Shown in pieces: positions 25,932 through 34,031 of a stretch of DNA of 34,031 nt. The notes below the pieces were generated by a model. The model worked only from the letters and a program-made list of their open reading frames with translations. It was not told the origin of the DNA and searched no databases. The stretch comes from Mycobacterium kyorinense (lineage in GTDB: Bacteria; Actinomycetota; Actinomycetes; Mycobacteriales; Mycobacteriaceae), in NCBI RefSeq assembly GCF_001672775.1, contig NZ_LZKJ01000060.1, positions 1 to 34,031 on the forward strand, written 5' to 3'. The position numbers were made by a program, and so were the translations under genes. Numbering within the stretch: the stretch's first letter is position 1; each line of letters begins with the position of its first letter.

Positions 25932-25993
25932 GTCTCTAGAACATACGTCGATTTTGGGCCCCGCGCGCTGCCCGACGACCTACGGTCGGATGC

Positions 25994-26779
25994 ATGGAAG
26001 GCCACGACGCGACGACCGTCGAGGTCGTGGCTGACGGGCAACGCGGTTCGATCACGTTGAACCGGCCCGCGAAGCTCAACCCGCTCAGTACGCAGACGCT
26101 CAACGAACTGGTCGCCGCGGCCCGATGGTTCGACGCCCGGCCCGAGGTCAAAGTCGTTGTCGTCAGTGGCAACGGTCGCGCGTTCTCGGCCGGGGCCGAC
26201 CTGGCAGCGTTCACCGATCCTGCCGACGGTGCCGGCGCAGCACGGGAAGCCGCCGACGCCGGGCGGCGGATGGCCGACGCCGTCGAAGCCATGCGTGCAG
26301 TGACCATCGCGCGGGTGCACGGTCACTGTGTCGGCGGCGGACTGGTGCTCGCGGCCGCATGCGACCTGCGGGTGGCGGCCGGCTCGGCCCGGTTCTCCAT
26401 ACCCGAGGTCGATCTCGGAATTCCGTTGGCCTGGGGCGGCATTCCGCGGCTGGTGCGCGAGATCGGCCCGGCGCTGACCAAGGAACTGGTGATGACGTGT
26501 CGACCCTTCGGAGCCGATGAGGCCAAGACGGCCGGATTCCTCAACCGCGTCGTGCCGGAGACTGATCTCGACGACGAAGTCGAACACCTGGTGCACCAAC
26601 TACTCACCAAGTCGGCGCTGACGCTGGCCTCGACGAAACGTCACACGAACGCCGTGGCCGACGGGATGGTCGCCACCGCGCGAAGCTGGAGTGACGCCGA
26701 CGCTCTCGTCACCGCATTGCACGATTCCGAGTCGCGGAAAGCCGCCGGGGCCTACCTCGACCGGGTCCGCCGCCGCTGA
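25994..26779 (+). CDS. enoyl-CoA hydratase/isomerase family protein
   Basis: This 261-residue crotonase-fold protein has its oxyanion-hole loops in GRAFSAGADLAAF (about 60-72) and HGHCVGGGLVLAAACDLRVAA (about 105-125), and the second catalytic Glu in SIPEVDLGIPL. By eye alignment the first hydratase Glu (Glu144 of rat enzyme) falls on Gly in AAGSARF. Simple hydration may therefore be impaired; isomerase, hydrolase or another crotonase reaction is possible. The end LDRVRRR closes at 26779. The ligase gene follows after 22 bp with its own strong ribosome site, so they form an operon in acyl-CoA metabolism. Confidence 0.88.
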   Translation: MEGHDATTVEVVADGQRGSITLNRPAKLNPLSTQTLNELVAAARWFDARPEVKVVVVSGNGRAFSAGADLAAFTDPADGAGAAREAADAGRRMADAVEAMRAVTIARVHGHCVGGGLVLAAACDLRVAAGSARFSIPEVDLGIPLAWGGIPRLVREIGPALTKELVMTCRPFGADEAKTAGFLNRVVPETDLDDEVEHLVHQLLTKSALTLASTKRHTNAVADGMVATARSWSDADALVTALHDSESRKAAGAYLDRVRRR

Positions 26780-26801
26780 ACATCCAAGGAGGAGATCGGA
26801 C

Positions 26802-28628
26802 ATGACCACGGCCGAGCGTGCGACCACGTTGCCAGAAGCATTCCAGCGCACGGCGGCGATAGACCCCGACGCGGTCGCGCTCCGCACACCGGGCGATACG
26901 CAGACGATGACGTGGCGCGAGTACGCGGCGCAGGTGCGCCGGGTCGCGGCCGGGTTGGCCGGACTGGGGGTGCGCCGCGGCGACACGGTGTCGCTGATGA
27001 TGGCCAACCGGATCGAGTTCTACCCGCTGGAGGTCGGTGCGCAGCACGTCGGCGCCACCTCGTTCTCGATCTACAACACCCTGCCCGCCGAACAGCTGAC
27101 CTACCTGTTCGACAACGCCGGAACCAAGGTCGTGATGTGCGAAGCGCAGTACGTCGACCGAATCCGCGCCAGCGGTGCGCCCATCGAGCACATCGTGTGC
27201 ATCGACGGGTCACCGGACGGAACGCTGTCCGTCGAAGAGCTGTACGCCGCCGGCGCCGACGGTTTCGACTTCGAATCAACTTGGCGCGCAGTACAACCCG
27301 ATGACATCGTCACGCTCATCTACACCTCCGGTACGACCGGAAACCCCAAAGGCGTGGAGATGACGCACGCCAACCTGCTATTCGAAGGACAGGCCCTCGA
27401 CGCCGTCCTCGGTGTCGAATTCGGCGACCGGATCACGTCGTTCCTGCCCTCGGCGCACATCGCCGACCGGATGATGGCGCTCTACAACCAAGAGGTGTTC
27501 GGCACGCAGATCACCGTGGTTTCCGACCCCCGTGCCATCGCAGCCGCGCTGCCCGATGTCCGGCCCACCATCTGGGGCGCGGTGCCGCGCGTATGGGAAA
27601 AGCTCAAGGCCGCAATCCAATTCGCTGTGGCGAATGAGCCCGACGAAGAGCGGCGACAGGCGTTGCAATGGGCGCTGGCGCTGAGTGGTAAGCGCGCTGC
27701 GGCACTGATCGCAGGAGACCCGGTGCCCGATGATGTGGCGGCGGAGTGGGCCACCGCCGACGAGTTGGTGCTGTCCAAGCTGCGCGCGAAACTCGGGTTG
27801 GACCAGCTGCGGTGGGCGGTGTCCGGGGCGGCGCCCATCCCGAAGGAAACACTCGGCTTTTTTGCCGGAATCGGCATCCCGATCGCCGAGGTGTGGGGCA
27901 TGTCGGAGCTGAGTTGCGTTGCCAGCGTGTTCCATCCGCGCGAAGGGCGGCTGGGAACCGTCGGCAAGCTGCTTCCCGGGCTGGAGTCCAAGATCGCCGA
28001 CGACGGCGAATATCTTGTGCGCGGTCCGCTGGTGATGAAGGGCTATCGCAAAGAGCCGGCGAAGACCGCCGATGCGATCGACGCCGACGGCTGGCTGCAC
28101 ACTGGCGACATTCTCGATGTCGACTCCGAGGGATATCTACGGGTGGTCGACCGGAAAAAGGAGCTGATCATCAATGCGGCCGGCAAGAACATGTCGCCGG
28201 CCAACATCGAGAACGCGATCCTGGCCGCATGCCCGATGGTCGGCGCGATGGTCACCATCGGCGATGGGCGACCCTACAACACTGCATTGATGGTGTTCGA
28301 CGCCGACTCGGTGGGCCCCTACGCAGCCCAGCACGGGCTCGCCGATGCCTCCGCGGCAGCTCTTGCGGTCGACCCGGAGGTGATTGCGGGGATCTCGGCC
28401 GGGGTCGCCGAGGGGAACGCCAAACTCTCACGCGTCGAGCAGATCAAGCGCTTCCGGGTGCTGCCGACGCTGTGGGAACCCGGCGGCGAGGAAATGACCC
28501 TGACGATGAAACTGAAACGACGGCCGATCGCCGCCAAGTACGCCGCCGAAATAGAGGAGTTGTACGCAGCAGAGCCGGGACCCGACGTGCACGAGCCCAA
28601 GGCCGCGTCGGCGACGCAACCAGCGTGA
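26802..28628 (+). CDS. fadD11: long-chain acyl-CoA synthetase, FadD11-like
   Basis: This 608-residue AMP-forming ligase activates fatty acids to acyl-AMP and then acyl-CoA. The P-loop YTSGTTGNPKGVEMTH is at about residue 174. WAVSGAAPIPKETLGFF and EVWGMSELSCV form the acyl-pocket motif, TGDILDVDSEGYLRVVDRKKELII contains the hinge and the adenylate-binding Asp, and TLTMKLKRRPI is the end with the conserved Lys. AAGGAGGAGA precedes ATG 26802; longer in-frame reading back into the hydratase gene is rejected. It corresponds in position to fadD11 of M. tuberculosis, which I recall as split or truncated there; here it is full length. It is cotranscribed with the crotonase gene. Confidence 0.92.
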   Translation: MTTAERATTLPEAFQRTAAIDPDAVALRTPGDTQTMTWREYAAQVRRVAAGLAGLGVRRGDTVSLMMANRIEFYPLEVGAQHVGATSFSIYNTLPAEQLTYLFDNAGTKVVMCEAQYVDRIRASGAPIEHIVCIDGSPDGTLSVEELYAAGADGFDFESTWRAVQPDDIVTLIYTSGTTGNPKGVEMTHANLLFEGQALDAVLGVEFGDRITSFLPSAHIADRMMALYNQEVFGTQITVVSDPRAIAAALPDVRPTIWGAVPRVWEKLKAAIQFAVANEPDEERRQALQWALALSGKRAAALIAGDPVPDDVAAEWATADELVLSKLRAKLGLDQLRWAVSGAAPIPKETLGFFAGIGIPIAEVWGMSELSCVASVFHPREGRLGTVGKLLPGLESKIADDGEYLVRGPLVMKGYRKEPAKTADAIDADGWLHTGDILDVDSEGYLRVVDRKKELIINAAGKNMSPANIENAILAACPMVGAMVTIGDGRPYNTALMVFDADSVGPYAAQHGLADASAAALAVDPEVIAGISAGVAEGNAKLSRVEQIKRFRVLPTLWEPGGEEMTLTMKLKRRPIAAKYAAEIEELYAAEPGPDVHEPKAASATQPA

Positions 28629-28632
28629 AGTC

Positions 28633-28857
28633 TTAGGCGCGCAAAACCACCTTGGACACCAGCCCGGCCGTGACGGCCACGGCCGCGGCGCCCAGGACCG
28701 ACGGCGCCGCACTGGCGGTGAGCACTCCGACGATCAGCAACGTGGCCAGCCCGGCCAGCAGCGCGACCAGCTTGTGGGGCGGCCACGGCACGCCGGCAAC
28801 CAGCACTCCGGCCGGCTTGGAACCGGTGAGCGAGTCGACGTGCTGGGATGTGGTCAC
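28633..28857 (-). CDS. small two-helix membrane protein, function unknown
   Basis: This is a 74-residue protein starting MTTSQHVDSLTGSKPAGVLVAGV. Two hydrophobic segments (about 30-48 and 53-71) form a hairpin: VALLAGLATLLIVGVLTASAAP and SVLGAAAVAVTAGLVSKVVLRA. There is no motif for function. GTG 28857 is chosen because TATCCT on the same strand (28869-28864) ends 6 nt upstream, the spacing of a leaderless start. It is convergent with the acyl-CoA ligase, only 4 bp away. Confidence 0.65.
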   Translation of the reverse strand: MTTSQHVDSLTGSKPAGVLVAGVPWPPHKLVALLAGLATLLIVGVLTASAAPSVLGAAAVAVTAGLVSKVVLRA

Positions 28858-29534
28858 AGGCTCAGGATACCCTGCACTTAAAGTTTCGGCCACCCGAAAC
28901 CCGCCGTGAGCTGCCAAGGAGCCGCAGCGACCCGTACGTCGGGCGTTCTCCCGCATCGCACACCACGCCGGACGTCAGCTGGCAAGCCAACCACAAGATA
29001 TCTCGCCGAAAGTCCGGCAATCATTTATCTTCTGCCTCAAAAAGCTCGCCTATCACATTTTCAGCATTTGCAACAAGCGTGTCATCGCCCTTATGAAAGA
29101 TCCGGCTGCGATTTAACTGATTGCCCGAACGACGACGTCAGGCGTCGTAACATGACGCACAATTGATTCATCGTATGTGTCTCAATCCGTTCGATGATCT
29201 CAGGCGGCAGCTTCCTTACTTTGGTTAACGATAGGAAGGGGCAGCATGCGTCGGGGTTTCGCGGATGTACCGGCGGGGTGGCGCAACGGGTCGGCGTTCG
29301 ATGGGCTGTGTGCCGCAGTCTCCTAGCCGACCGAATCGGGACTTCCTGAGTGGTCACTCGATTGAGGTAGTTGATTACCCTATCCCGCTTGACGTGGCCG
29401 CGGAATAGTCAAGTGATCAGCTCCGAGGGATCGCGGTAATACGTGCGGAGATGAGGGGTTTTGCGCGGGAGGCTCGGCGCAAGCCCAGTGTGCAACATAA
29501 ATATTGAATTTTGCATCCGTTGCAGGGGGCTTCG
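28858..29534. other. AT-rich intergenic region before the NRPS gene
   Basis: This stretch of 677 bp has no convincing gene. It is clearly poorer in GC than the flanking genes: bases 29041-29100 count 26 of 60 G+C. It holds a short ACGACG/CGTCGT stem (29132-29148), one candidate 26-codon ORF (29246-29326) and an AT-rich patch CATAAATATTGAATTTTG (about 29496-29513) that could carry the NRPS promoter. Two short ORFs on opposite strands (28906-29166 and 29091-29357) look random. Confidence 0.6.
29246..29326 (+). CDS. candidate small ORF (26 codons), unknown
   Basis: ATG 29246 follows AGGAAGGGGCAGC and reads MRRGFADVPAGWRNGSAFDG and six more residues to TAG 29324-29326. It lies about 210 bp before the NRPS start in the same direction. 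It has no recognised family; it is too short to be an MbtH-type partner. A leader peptide or chance ORF are both possible. Confidence 0.25.
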   Translation: MRRGFADVPAGWRNGSAFDGLCAAVS

Positions 29535-32500
29535 ATGGATGTCGCTGATCGGGTATTTCCGCTAACGCGAGGCCAGTTCGATATATGGCTTGCGGAGGAA
29601 ACGGGTCGTTTCGATGCCAGGTGGCAGGTTGGCGTATTTTTGCGAATCGCCGGCCCGATTGACCTCGATTTGGTGCAGTGGGCGGTCCGCCAAGTGGTCC
29701 GCGAGGCTGAGCCACTCCGGGCCGCATTTTTCCAGGCCGACGGCCAGGTTGTTCAACGAGTGGTTGATGATCCGCCCGTCGAGCTAGCTCATTATGACCT
29801 GACCGGATCGCAGGAACCCGAGCGCGATGCTTATCGGCTGGCATCGTCAATTCAGCAAACAGCAATGCCGTTAAGCGGACCGCTATTCAAATTTGCGGTA
29901 TTGCAGACACGTATAGATGAGTTTTGTGTTTTCGTGTGCTGCCATCATATAGTAGCAGACGGAATCGGCCTTGCTCTAGTTCTGCATCGCATCGCAACGA
30001 TCTATAACGCTATTGCTTGTGGTGAGTCCATTCCCCCGACTTATTTTGGATCGCTGAGTGACCTTATTGATTGCGAATTAGACTACGAATCCTCCGCCGA
30101 TTATCTCGAAGATCGGGAATACTGGGCCAGAAATCTCCCATCAGAAAGCGAACCGCGCTACCGGTTAGCCAATACTGCTAACGGGCACGATGCCAATGGG
30201 CCCGCTGCGCCGGTTCAATTAAGCCCTTCCGCGGTCGCTGGAGCCGACGAGTTGGCGCGGGCGTTGGGCGTGCATCGATCGTCGGTGCTTACTGCGGCAT
30301 CGGCACTGCTAGTTGGTGGATGCGATGCTGAGAATTCAGAGGTGGTATTTGATTTTCCGGTAAGCAGACGTGTTCGTCCCGAGTCAAAAGTGGTGCCCGG
30401 AATGATTTCCGGGGTGGTCCCCTTAGTGCTAAAAGCATCGCCGGGTGCTACGGTCACTGCCTTTTGCGAACACGTTAACGCGCGCATCCAAGAAGCGCTG
30501 CAGCATCAGCGGTTCCCGGTGCACAGCATTGAGAGCAGCGCCGCACGGCTCCGCGGCTTCGAGCAGGCGTCGAATCGGATAGCGGTCAATTTCATCCCTA
30601 CGACACATTTGGCGGATCTTGCCGGCTCTGCGGTGACGGCGACCCTGACCCACGATGGTCTAGGCGATCAATTTCGGCTGGTCTTCTTCCGGGACGAGGA
30701 TCAGCTTTTTCTCAGCACTCCGGGCGCTGGGCAATTACTGCCGAATTGTGATCTCGCTAATTTGGGGAAGCGCTTGGAGCGGGTGCTGGTGGCTATGGCT
30801 GCTGACCCTGGGCGGTTGTTGTCGTCGGTGGATGTGCCCGATGAGGATGAGCATGCCCGACTGGATGTGCTCGGCAACCGGGCGATATTGACCCAACCGG
30901 TGTTCGCGGCGGCGTCGATTCCGGCGTTGTTCGCCGACCAGGTGACCTGTCGTCCAAAGGCTGTGGCGGTCAGCTGTGGAGGGCGAGCACTGACCTATTG
31001 CGAGCTGGACGAGGCGGCTAACCGCCTGGCGCATTTATTGGTCGGTCATGGGGTGGGCGCGGGTCAGTGTGTGGGGCTGCTGTGTTCGCGGTCGGTAGAG
31101 GCGATCGTGGCGATGCTGGCGGTGCTCAAGACGGGGGCGGCGTATCTGCCGATCGATCCCGCGCTGCCGGAGGCACGCATCGCGTTCATGCTCGCCGATG
31201 CTGCGGCGGTGGCGGTGGTTACCACCGCGGATTTGGTGGGGCGGCTGGTTGGGTTGGACGTGTTGGCCGTCGATGTCTGTGATCCCGCCGTCAACAGCCA
31301 GCCGAGTACTGCGCTGCCGACGCCAAGCCCGGACAACATTGCGTACCTCATTTACACCTCGGGCACTACGGGGGCGCCTAAAGGGATGGCTATCACTCAT
31401 CGCAACCTGACCCAGCTGTTGGAGTCATTCGATGACAGCGTGCCGCCTGCGGGGGTGTGGACGCAGTGGCATTCCTTGGCCTTCGACGTATCGGTGTGGG
31501 AGATCTGGTCTGCGCTGCTGGGTGGCGGGCGGCTGGTGGTGATACCGGAGTCGATGGTCGGCTCACCAGATGAGCTCCAGGACTTGTTGATTGGTGAGCA
31601 GGTCAGCGTGTTGAGCCAGACTCCCTCCGCGCTGGCGATGCTCTCGCCGGAGGGTTTGGGGTCAATGGCGGTGGTGGTGGCCGGTGAGCCGTGTCCGGCC
31701 GAGTTGGTCAAGCGCTGGGCGCCCGGGCGGGTGATGGTCAACGCCTATGGGCCGACCGAGATCACGGTCTATGCGTCCAGGAGTGCGCCACTGGCGGCGC
31801 GGTCGGGTGTGGTGCCGATTGGTGCGCCGATGGCGGGGGCGGCGGTGTTCGTACTCGACGGCTGGCTGCGGGCGGTGCCGCTTGGTGTGGTGGGGGAGTT
31901 GTATGTGGCCGGTCGTGGTGTGGGCGTGGGGTATGTGCGGCGTGCGGGGTTGACGGCTTCTCGGTTTGTGGCGTGTCCGTTCGGGGGAGTCGGTGTGCGC
32001 ATGTATCGCACCGGGGATTTGGTGTGTTGGGGCGCTGATGGGCAGTTGCGCTATGTGGGGCGCGCGGATGAGCAGGTGAAGATCCGCGGGTATCGCATTG
32101 AGTTGGGGGAGATCCAAACGGCGCTGGCGGGTTTGGACGGGGTCGAGCAGGCGGTGGTGATCGCGCGCGAGGACCGCCCGGGCGACAAGCGGCTGATCGG
32201 GTATATCACCGGAACAGCAGATCCCGCTGATCTGCGCGCCGCGCTGGCGGAGCGGTTGCCGGCCTACATGGTTCCCGCCGCGGTTATCGTCTTGGACGTG
32301 TTGCCGTTGACGGTCAACGGCAAAGTCGACAAGCGTGCGTTGCCGGCGCCGGATTATCACGACACCGATCGTTACCGTGCCCCGAGCGATGCGATCGAGG
32401 AGATCTTGGCCGGCATCTACGCCCAGGTTTTGGGTGTGGAGCGGGTCGGGGTTGATGACTCGTTCTTCGATTTGGGTGGGGATTCGCTGTCGGCGATGCG

Positions 32501-34031
32501 CGTCATCGCGGCGATCAACGCCAGCTTCGACGTCGGGCTTTCAGTGCGTGCGGTGTTTGAGGCGCCGACGGTGGTCCAGTTGGCGCCGCGGATTGGTGTT
32601 GGTGGGGATGGGTTGGCGCCGTTGGTGGCTGGTGAGCGGCCGGCGGTGGTGCCGTTGTCGTTTGCTCAGCAGCGGTTGTGGTTTATCGATCAGTTGCAGG
32701 GGCCCTCGCCGGTGCACAACATGCCCACGGCGCTGCAGATCAGCGGAGCATTGGATGTTGAGGCGTTGGGCGCGGCGCTGGGTGATGTGGTGGCCCGTCA
32801 TGAAAGCCTGCGCACGCTGTTCCCGGTGGCAGAGGGGATTCCGCGCCAGTTGGTGGTGTCTGCCGAGCGGGCCGACTTCGGTTGGGATGTCGTCGATGCC
32901 ACCGGATGGTCGGCCAGCGTCCTGCAGGAGGCCATCGATGCCTTGGCGCGCTACACCTTCGAGTTGGCCGATGAGATTCCGTTGCGGGCGCGGCTTTTCC
33001 GCGTTGCCGAGGACGAGCACGTGCTGGCCGCGGTGGTGCATCACATCGCTGCCGATGGTTGGTCGATCACCCCGTTGGTGTCCGATTTGGGGGTGGCTTA
33101 TGCCAGCCGCTGTGTCGGCCAAGCGCCCACGTGGTCGCCGTTGGCGGTGCAGTACATCGATTACACGTTGTGGCAGCGCACCCAATTCGGTGATCTCGAT
33201 GACAGTGGTAGCCGCATCGCCACCCAGGTGGCGTATTGGCAGGATGTGTTGGCTGGGATGCCTGAGCGGTTGGTGTTGCCGACTGATCGGCCCTATCCGG
33301 CGGTGGCCGATTCGCGCGGGGCCACGGTGGCTCTGGATTGGTCGGCGGGGTTGCAGCAGCAGGTTTCTTGGGTGGCTCGTGAGCATAATGCGACCAGTTT
33401 CATGGTGGTGCAGGCCGCCTTGGCGGTGTTGTTGGGCCGGCTGAGCGCCAGTTCTGATGTGGCGGTGGGGTTCCCGATCGCCGGGCGGCGTGATCCGGCG
33501 CTGGATGAGTTGGTCGGGTTTTTCGTCAACACGTTGGTGTTGCGTGTTGATCTCGGCGGGGATCCCAGTGTGGCCGACTTGCTGGCTCAGGTGCGCGCGC
33601 GCAGTCTGGCCGCCTACGAGAACCAGGACGTGCCGTTCGAGGTGCTCGTCGATCGGCTCAACCCGGCCCGGTCGCTCACCCATCACCCGCTGGTGCAAGT
33701 GGCATTGGCCTGGCAGAACGTCCCCGCACAGAACCTCAACGCTCCCGCTGCCGGGTTGACGCTGGGTGATCTGACGGTGGCGCAACTGCCGGCCGACACC
33801 TACACCGCGCGAATGGATTTAGCGTTTACATTGGCCGAAGGATTCACCGAAGCCGGTGAGCCCGCTGGCATTTCGGGGATGGTGGAATTCCGTACCGATG
33901 TGTTCGATGCGGCCAGCATCCAAGCACTGATCACTCGGTTTGAGCGGGTGCTGGCAGCGATAATCACTGACCCGCATCGGCGATTGTCGTCGATCGATGT
34001 GCTCGACGACGCTGAGCACGCCCGGTTGGAG
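29535..34031 (+). CDS. NRPS, N-terminal part: starter C - A - PCP - C (3' end outside window)
   Basis: Open reading frame of 1499 codons from ATG 29535 (GGGGG at 29525-29529) to the right edge. Domain order: an N-terminal condensation domain (about 1-440) with HHIVADG at residue 137, as in starter domains that acylate the first amino acid; adenylation domain (about 460-930) with [11 protein letters not shown] at 607, NAYGPTE and NGKVDK; PCP with Ser984 in DLGGDSL; a second C domain (from about 1035) with [15 protein letters not shown] and HHIAADGW at 1169, of the LCL type. No epimerase follows module 1. The A-domain pocket, aligned by eye to GrsA, reads D-V-W-S-V-A-A-V-Y-K, closest in style to aromatic or hydrophobic codes. 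The first 1.2 kb is much lower in GC than the rest. Confidence 0.95.
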   Translation, partial: MDVADRVFPLTRGQFDIWLAEETGRFDARWQVGVFLRIAGPIDLDLVQWAVRQVVREAEPLRAAFFQADGQVVQRVVDDPPVELAHYDLTGSQEPERDAYRLASSIQQTAMPLSGPLFKFAVLQTRIDEFCVFVCCHHIVADGIGLALVLHRIATIYNAIACGESIPPTYFGSLSDLIDCELDYESSADYLEDREYWARNLPSESEPRYRLANTANGHDANGPAAPVQLSPSAVAGADELARALGVHRSSVLTAASALLVGGCDAENSEVVFDFPVSRRVRPESKVVPGMISGVVPLVLKASPGATVTAFCEHVNARIQEALQHQRFPVHSIESSAARLRGFEQASNRIAVNFIPTTHLADLAGSAVTATLTHDGLGDQFRLVFFRDEDQLFLSTPGAGQLLPNCDLANLGKRLERVLVAMAADPGRLLSSVDVPDEDEHARLDVLGNRAILTQPVFAAASIPALFADQVTCRPKAVAVSCGGRALTYCELDEAANRLAHLLVGHGVGAGQCVGLLCSRSVEAIVAMLAVLKTGAAYLPIDPALPEARIAFMLADAAAVAVVTTADLVGRLVGLDVLAVDVCDPAVNSQPSTALPTPSPDNIAYLIYTSGTTGAPKGMAITHRNLTQLLESFDDSVPPAGVWTQWHSLAFDVSVWEIWSALLGGGRLVVIPESMVGSPDELQDLLIGEQVSVLSQTPSALAMLSPEGLGSMAVVVAGEPCPAELVKRWAPGRVMVNAYGPTEITVYASRSAPLAARSGVVPIGAPMAGAAVFVLDGWLRAVPLGVVGELYVAGRGVGVGYVRRAGLTASRFVACPFGGVGVRMYRTGDLVCWGADGQLRYVGRADEQVKIRGYRIELGEIQTALAGLDGVEQAVVIAREDRPGDKRLIGYITGTADPADLRAALAERLPAYMVPAAVIVLDVLPLTVNGKVDKRALPAPDYHDTDRYRAPSDAIEEILAGIYAQVLGVERVGVDDSFFDLGGDSLSAMRVIAAINASFDVGLSVRAVFEAPTVVQLAPRIGVGGDGLAPLVAGERPAVVPLSFAQQRLWFIDQLQGPSPVHNMPTALQISGALDVEALGAALGDVVARHESLRTLFPVAEGIPRQLVVSAERADFGWDVVDATGWSASVLQEAIDALARYTFELADEIPLRARLFRVAEDEHVLAAVVHHIAADGWSITPLVSDLGVAYASRCVGQAPTWSPLAVQYIDYTLWQRTQFGDLDDSGSRIATQVAYWQDVLAGMPERLVLPTDRPYPAVADSRGATVALDWSAGLQQQVSWVAREHNATSFMVVQAALAVLLGRLSASSDVAVGFPIAGRRDPALDELVGFFVNTLVLRVDLGGDPSVADLLAQVRARSLAAYENQDVPFEVLVDRLNPARSLTHHPLVQVALAWQNVPAQNLNAPAAGLTLGDLTVAQLPADTYTARMDLAFTLAEGFTEAGEPAGISGMVEFRTDVFDAASIQALITRFERVLAAIITDPHRRLSSIDVLDDAEHARLE

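Noticed and set aside
29091..29357. 88-codon minus-strand ORF in the gap before the right NRPS
   Set aside because: No ribosome site, no family and mixed composition; probably chance.
32335..33444. 369-codon plus-strand ORF and its minus-strand partner inside the right NRPS
   Set aside because: Trp/Arg/Cys-rich frame shadow; the PCP and C-domain motifs lie in the NRPS frame.
1..34031. CRISPR arrays, tRNA or rRNA genes, transposases
   Set aside because: No regularly spaced repeats, no tRNA-like cloverleaf and no transposase motif were seen on either strand by eye.

Overview
The window is high-GC actinobacterial DNA, most likely from a slow-growing Mycobacterium. From memory, its core gene order matches the M. 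tuberculosis segment Rv1533-Rv1550: nitronate monooxygenase, Rv1535-like, ileS, dinB/dinX, ansA, lspA, an RluA/RluD-type synthase, glbN, two SDRs, an SRPBCC gene, dnaE1 and a fadD11-like ligase. Two mycobacterial RNA switches support this: a magnesium M-box before the Rv1535-like gene and a translational T-box before ileS. Several genes also appear to have leaderless starts. I cannot name the species.

Layout. 1-1646 is the 3' end of a non-ribosomal peptide synthetase (NRPS) whose last module has condensation and carrier domains but no adenylation domain. 1678-5263 holds an ICMT-like membrane protein, OsmC, hemerythrin, an AhpD/CMD-like protein and nitronate monooxygenase, a redox and reactive-species group. 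5393-6132 is a promoter, M-box, candidate uORF, the Rv1535-like gene and a terminator. 6136-7400 carries a class 3 lipase and a tandem-ACT protein. 7423-10740 is the T-box and ileS. 10742-11722 is a DUF559 nuclease-fold gene bracketed by two matching 63-nt palindromes. 11723-16958 has a methyltransferase, dinB, ansA, lspA, a pseudouridine synthase and a second methyltransferase. 17020-20080 has truncated haemoglobin, two SDRs, dodecin and an SRPBCC protein. 20168-23710 is dnaE1. 23799-25931 is a PPOX/MerR divergon and an amidohydrolase. 25994-28857 is an enoyl-CoA hydratase/acyl-CoA ligase operon and a small membrane protein. 28858-29534 is AT-rich and has no convincing gene. From 29535 a second NRPS (starter C, A, PCP, C) runs off the end of the window.

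How the genes fit together. The core is housekeeping: tRNA charging under T-box control, replication, lesion bypass, lipoprotein maturation and rRNA modification. The accessory parts are the two NRPS ends, the palindrome-DUF559 unit, the lipase and the extra methyltransferases. The second NRPS starts with a domain of clearly lower GC than its neighbours and probably makes an N-acylated (lipo)peptide.

Most unusual signals: the palindrome-DUF559 cassette; the missing adenylation domain at the left NRPS terminus; the compositional break inside the right NRPS; and a dispersed repeat that, if the upstream starts are used, forms the N-termini of both lspA and the adjacent pseudouridine synthase in the same reading frame. 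All family calls come from reading the sequence by eye; no search was run.
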